A stretch of DNA of 64,000 bases from the NCBI GenBank assembly GCA_905182195.1, contig CAJJAW010000003.1, positions 220,591 through 284,590 on the forward strand, given 5' to 3'. Below, one piece after another: positions 60,665-64,000 of this stretch (the stretch's first letter is position 1; each line of letters begins with the position of its first letter). The translations under genes and the position numbers were made by a program. The notes beneath the pieces were generated by a model that worked only from the letters and a program-made list of their open reading frames with translations, did not search any database and was not told the DNA's origin. Source of the stretch: Alphaproteobacteria bacterium UBA4588. GTDB lineage: Bacteria > Pseudomonadota > Alphaproteobacteria > Rhodobacterales > Rhodobacteraceae.

Positions 60665-62535
60665 GCGGAGCACGCCCAGAACAAGCCGTATTGTCGCGCG
60701 ACACAGACATGTCAAAAACGGCTGAAACCCGCGCGGTTATCGAAGGTATGGTTGATGGTCTCAACGACCACCGCATTGCGGATATTGGTGAGTTTTTCAG
60801 TCAAGGGTTTAGCTGGATGGGCAACACAGGCTGTGGAACGAAAGATGGTATCAAGGAATTCCAAGAAAACTGGCAAAAGCCGTTCCAAGCCGCATTCTCG
60901 GATAAGGTTTGCGTTGATGAGGCGCGCCTTTACATGGGCGAATGGGCCGCGGCATTTGGACGGCAAGAGGCTTTGCACTCGGGCAAGTTTATGGGTGTCG
61001 AGGCCTCGGGCAAGCGGATTAAAATTCGCTATATGGATTTTTGGAAGGTGGAAAATGGCAAAATTACAGACAACTGGGTGATGGTCGATTTTCCACACGT
61101 CCTTGCGCAATTGGGCGTGGATGTTTTCAACGGCCATGGCTGGGAAACCTATGACCGTGGCGAGAAAACGCCGCCCTCCTCCTACGACAGAAACAGGAAA
61201 AGACTGATGGCAGTAGAATACCTAAAACGCGGAAAACCAGACGTAGAGCGGGCTGAAGATGACGCTAAAACCAAAGCTGTCGTCGAAGTCACTTTGAAAG
61301 ATATAGAGCTGCGCGGCGATGCAGCTGTGCGTGATCTATCAGCCAAGTTTGACAACTATACGCCCGCATCCTTCAAGCTGTCACAAACGGAAATTGAGGG
61401 TCTGATCGCGTCCCTTTCGGATCGCGAATTGGCAGATATTAAGTTCGCCCAAGAACAGGTGCGCAATTTTGCCCAAGCCCAGCGCGACAGCATGCTAGAT
61501 ATCGAAGTTGAAACAATGCCCGGCGTCATTCTAGGTCACAAGAACATCCCCGTTCAATCGGTTGGCTGTTATGTTCCAGGCGGTAAGTTCCCGATGGTTG
61601 CCTCGGCCCATATGTCTGTGGCCACAGCCACAGTTGCAGGCGTTCCACGAATTATTGCCTGCACCCCACCCTTTAACGGTAAACCCAACGCCGCAGTGAT
61701 CGCGGCCATGCACCTTGGTGGTGCCCATGAAATCCACGTCGTGGGCGGCATCCAAGCCGTTGGTGCGATGGCCATTGGCACTGAAACAATCGAACCTGTT
61801 CATATGCTTGTTGGCCCGGGCAATGCGTTTGTCGCTGAAGCCAAACGCCAGTTGTTTGGTCGCGTGGGTATTGATTTGTTCGCAGGCCCAACAGAGACGA
61901 TGGTGATTGCTGACGACACCGTTGATGGTGAGTTATGTGCGACCGACCTTTTGGGGCAAGCGGAGCATGGTTATAACAGCCCCGCCATACTGCTGACCAA
62001 TTCGCGTAAATTGGCCGAAGACACGCTGCGCGAAATCGATCGCTTGCTCAAAATCCTTCCGACTGCGGATACCGCATCTGTTAGCTGGGCGGATTACGGT
62101 GAAGTCATTTTATGTGACACCTATGACGAAATGCTGGCAGTTGCTGACGATATCGCGTCTGAGCATGTACAAGTCATGACAGATCGTGACGATTGGTTCT
62201 TGGAGCACATGACCTGTTATGGTGCTTTGTTTCTTGGGGCGCGCACGAACGTATCAAATGGGGATAAAGTGATCGGTACGAACCACACGTTGCCAACCAA
62301 AAAGGCTGGTCGCTACACGGGCGGGCTTTGGGTTGGGAAATTCCTGAAGACCCATTCCTACCAAAAAATTACTACAGACGAAGCCGCAACGCTGGTTGGC
62401 GAATACGGCAGTCGCCTCTGTATGCTTGAGGGGTTTGTAGGTCATGCTGAGCAATGCAACGTTCGCGTGCGCCGCTATGGTGGGATCAACGTCCCATACG
62501 GCACAGGCGCGCCTTATCGGGATGTGAAAGATTAA
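60661..62535 (+). CDS. SnoaL-like domain joined in frame to a HisD-family dehydrogenase (sulfopropanediol dehydrogenase/HpsN-like)
   Basis: N-terminal SnoaL-like (about 60661-61200); C-terminal [72 protein letters not shown]. Confidence 0.85.
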   Translation: MSGARPEQAVLSRDTDMSKTAETRAVIEGMVDGLNDHRIADIGEFFSQGFSWMGNTGCGTKDGIKEFQENWQKPFQAAFSDKVCVDEARLYMGEWAAAFGRQEALHSGKFMGVEASGKRIKIRYMDFWKVENGKITDNWVMVDFPHVLAQLGVDVFNGHGWETYDRGEKTPPSSYDRNRKRLMAVEYLKRGKPDVERAEDDAKTKAVVEVTLKDIELRGDAAVRDLSAKFDNYTPASFKLSQTEIEGLIASLSDRELADIKFAQEQVRNFAQAQRDSMLDIEVETMPGVILGHKNIPVQSVGCYVPGGKFPMVASAHMSVATATVAGVPRIIACTPPFNGKPNAAVIAAMHLGGAHEIHVVGGIQAVGAMAIGTETIEPVHMLVGPGNAFVAEAKRQLFGRVGIDLFAGPTETMVIADDTVDGELCATDLLGQAEHGYNSPAILLTNSRKLAEDTLREIDRLLKILPTADTASVSWADYGEVILCDTYDEMLAVADDIASEHVQVMTDRDDWFLEHMTCYGALFLGARTNVSNGDKVIGTNHTLPTKKAGRYTGGLWVGKFLKTHSYQKITTDEAATLVGEYGSRLCMLEGFVGHAEQCNVRVRRYGGINVPYGTGAPYRDVKD

Positions 62536-63582
62536 ATGAACGTCACTCGCAGCAATACCGAAGTAATCCAACCGCTGCTGGCGGCATTGCGTGATTTTGA
62601 CGAAGCAACTGTACGAGCCGCGCTGCAACAGCTCATGGCACCGGACGCGATTGTTCACATGTGTCACCCTTTTGGGGATCTTGCAGCAGAGGCGCTTTAC
62701 GATACTTGTTTTGCGCCCTTGTACGAATCCATGCCTGACCTTGAGCGGCGCGATACAATCCGTGTCAGCGGCAAAACCCCTGAGGGCAACGATTGGATTG
62801 GATGTTGTGGCTCTTACATTGGAACCTTTGCGGCCCCCTTTCTAGATATCCCACCGACGGGCCATCTCGCACATATGAGGTTTCACGAGTTTTACCGTTT
62901 TGTGGGGGGACAAATTGTTGAGGTTCAAGCGATCTGGGACATTCCAGAACTAATGATGCAGGCCAATGCATGGCCAATGGTCCCAAGTCTGGGTCGTGAA
63001 TGGCATACCCCTGGCCCTATCACCCAAGACGGATTGCTGGACGCAACCGATCGAGAGGATCGCGCGCAGTTCTGCCAAACTCATGTGCTACACATGCTGG
63101 CCGCGTTGGTGCGTCATCCTGCCGAACCTGTTGAAGCAATGGAACTTGAACGCTTTTGGCATCCTAAGATGACATGGTACGGGCCAGCGGGCATCGGTAC
63201 TGCGCGTGGCATTTCTGGCTTTCGCCATTGGCATCAAATCCCCTTTCTAAACGCAATGCCAGATCGTGGGCAGTTTCCCGATGAAACAACTTCCCACTTC
63301 TTCGCCGAAGGTGATTATGTCGCCGTCACTGGATGGCCAAATATGGTTCAAACTGTAACTGATCCAGGATGGATGGGTATTGCGCCCAATGATCAGAAGA
63401 TTGAAATGCGATCCTTGGATTTCTGGCGTTTGGATGGTGACAAAATTCGGGAGAACTGGGTTCTTATTGATCTGCTTGATGTCTACCGCCAACTAGGCAT
63501 TGACGTGTTTGCACGCTTGCGCGAATTCAATAAAGCGCGGAACATCGGACCTTTGAATTTCCCTATCGGAGGCCGACTGTGA
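62536..63582 (+). CDS. Two-domain SnoaL/NTF2-like protein (ester cyclase family)
   Basis: GPAGIGTARGISGFRHWHQIPF, KIRENWVLIDLLDVYRQLGIDVFARLREF; related to 55144-56202. Confidence 0.85.
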   Translation: MNVTRSNTEVIQPLLAALRDFDEATVRAALQQLMAPDAIVHMCHPFGDLAAEALYDTCFAPLYESMPDLERRDTIRVSGKTPEGNDWIGCCGSYIGTFAAPFLDIPPTGHLAHMRFHEFYRFVGGQIVEVQAIWDIPELMMQANAWPMVPSLGREWHTPGPITQDGLLDATDREDRAQFCQTHVLHMLAALVRHPAEPVEAMELERFWHPKMTWYGPAGIGTARGISGFRHWHQIPFLNAMPDRGQFPDETTSHFFAEGDYVAVTGWPNMVQTVTDPGWMGIAPNDQKIEMRSLDFWRLDGDKIRENWVLIDLLDVYRQLGIDVFARLREFNKARNIGPLNFPIGGRL

Positions 63583-64000
63583 AACTACCAACGACACCGT
63601 CACTTTCGTTAAAAGGCATGCGCGCGTTGGTCACCGGTGCGTCCTCTGGCATTGGCCAAGCCTGCGCTGTGGCAATGGCCGAAGCTGGTGCGATGGTTGT
63701 GTGTGCCGCACGTGGCGCAGATCGCCTGAACAAAACCGTAGACGCCATGAAAACCAAAGGTTTGGGCGCTGAGGCGTTGGTTTTGGATCAATCAGATCTG
63801 GACTCTTTGAAGGCAGTGTTGGTCGACCCGTATGACATTATCATAAACTCAGCTGGTCTTGCACGCCACAAGTCTGCACTTGAGACCCAGCCAGAGGATT
63901 TTGATGCGGTTATGGACGTGAATTTACGCGCGGCGTATTTCTTGTCCACCTATGCAGCCAAAGCTATGAAAGCTGCAAATATTAAAGGGTCGATCATCCA
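63579..64000 (+). CDS. SDR family oxidoreductase, N-terminal part (runs off the window end), GTG start
   Basis: Manual translation ...GMRALVTGASSGIGQACAVAMAEAGAMVVCAARG...DIIINSAGLARH...DVNLRAAYFLS; start overlaps the upstream TGA. Not in the ORF track. Confidence 0.93.
   Translation, partial: MKLPTTPSLSLKGMRALVTGASSGIGQACAVAMAEAGAMVVCAARGADRLNKTVDAMKTKGLGAEALVLDQSDLDSLKAVLVDPYDIIINSAGLARHKSALETQPEDFDAVMDVNLRAAYFLSTYAAKAMKAANIKGSII

Overview
64 kb chromosomal window from an alphaproteobacterium. Gene content and synteny fit the Roseobacter/Rhodobacteraceae group (inference from gene families, not from a search). Most of it is ordinary core and metabolic content: a sarcosine oxidase operon (soxBDAG), sodB, ccmI/ruvX, dusA, a TupABC-like tungstate ABC transporter beside a formate dehydrogenase locus with accessory genes, an Mrp/DUF operon, kynA, a GMC oxidoreductase, gyrA, ctaA, proA/proB/obgE/rpmA/rplU, and tRNA-Leu(CAA) and tRNA-Ser(CGA). 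Three parts stand out. (1) A c-type cytochrome at the formate dehydrogenase locus whose N-terminus looks like a collapsed tungstate-binding domain. (2) A small accessory zone after tRNA-Ser with a frameshifted peroxiredoxin, a duplicated signal-peptide remnant and an orphan VRR-NUC-like nuclease. (3) A right-hand catabolic cluster (55.1-64 kb) with a sugar-type ABC transporter, a HisD/HpsN-like dehydrogenase, an SDR and about five SnoaL/NTF2-like modules, whose substrate I cannot name. At least five genes carry apparent single-base frameshifts (tupA 3' end, rplU tail, peroxiredoxin, ABC ATPase, ABC binding protein), so sequence or assembly indels must be excluded before any biological reading. 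Three small genes absent from the ORF track were found by eye (39-aa Cys-rich, 42-aa membrane-type, 58-aa DUF3553-like).
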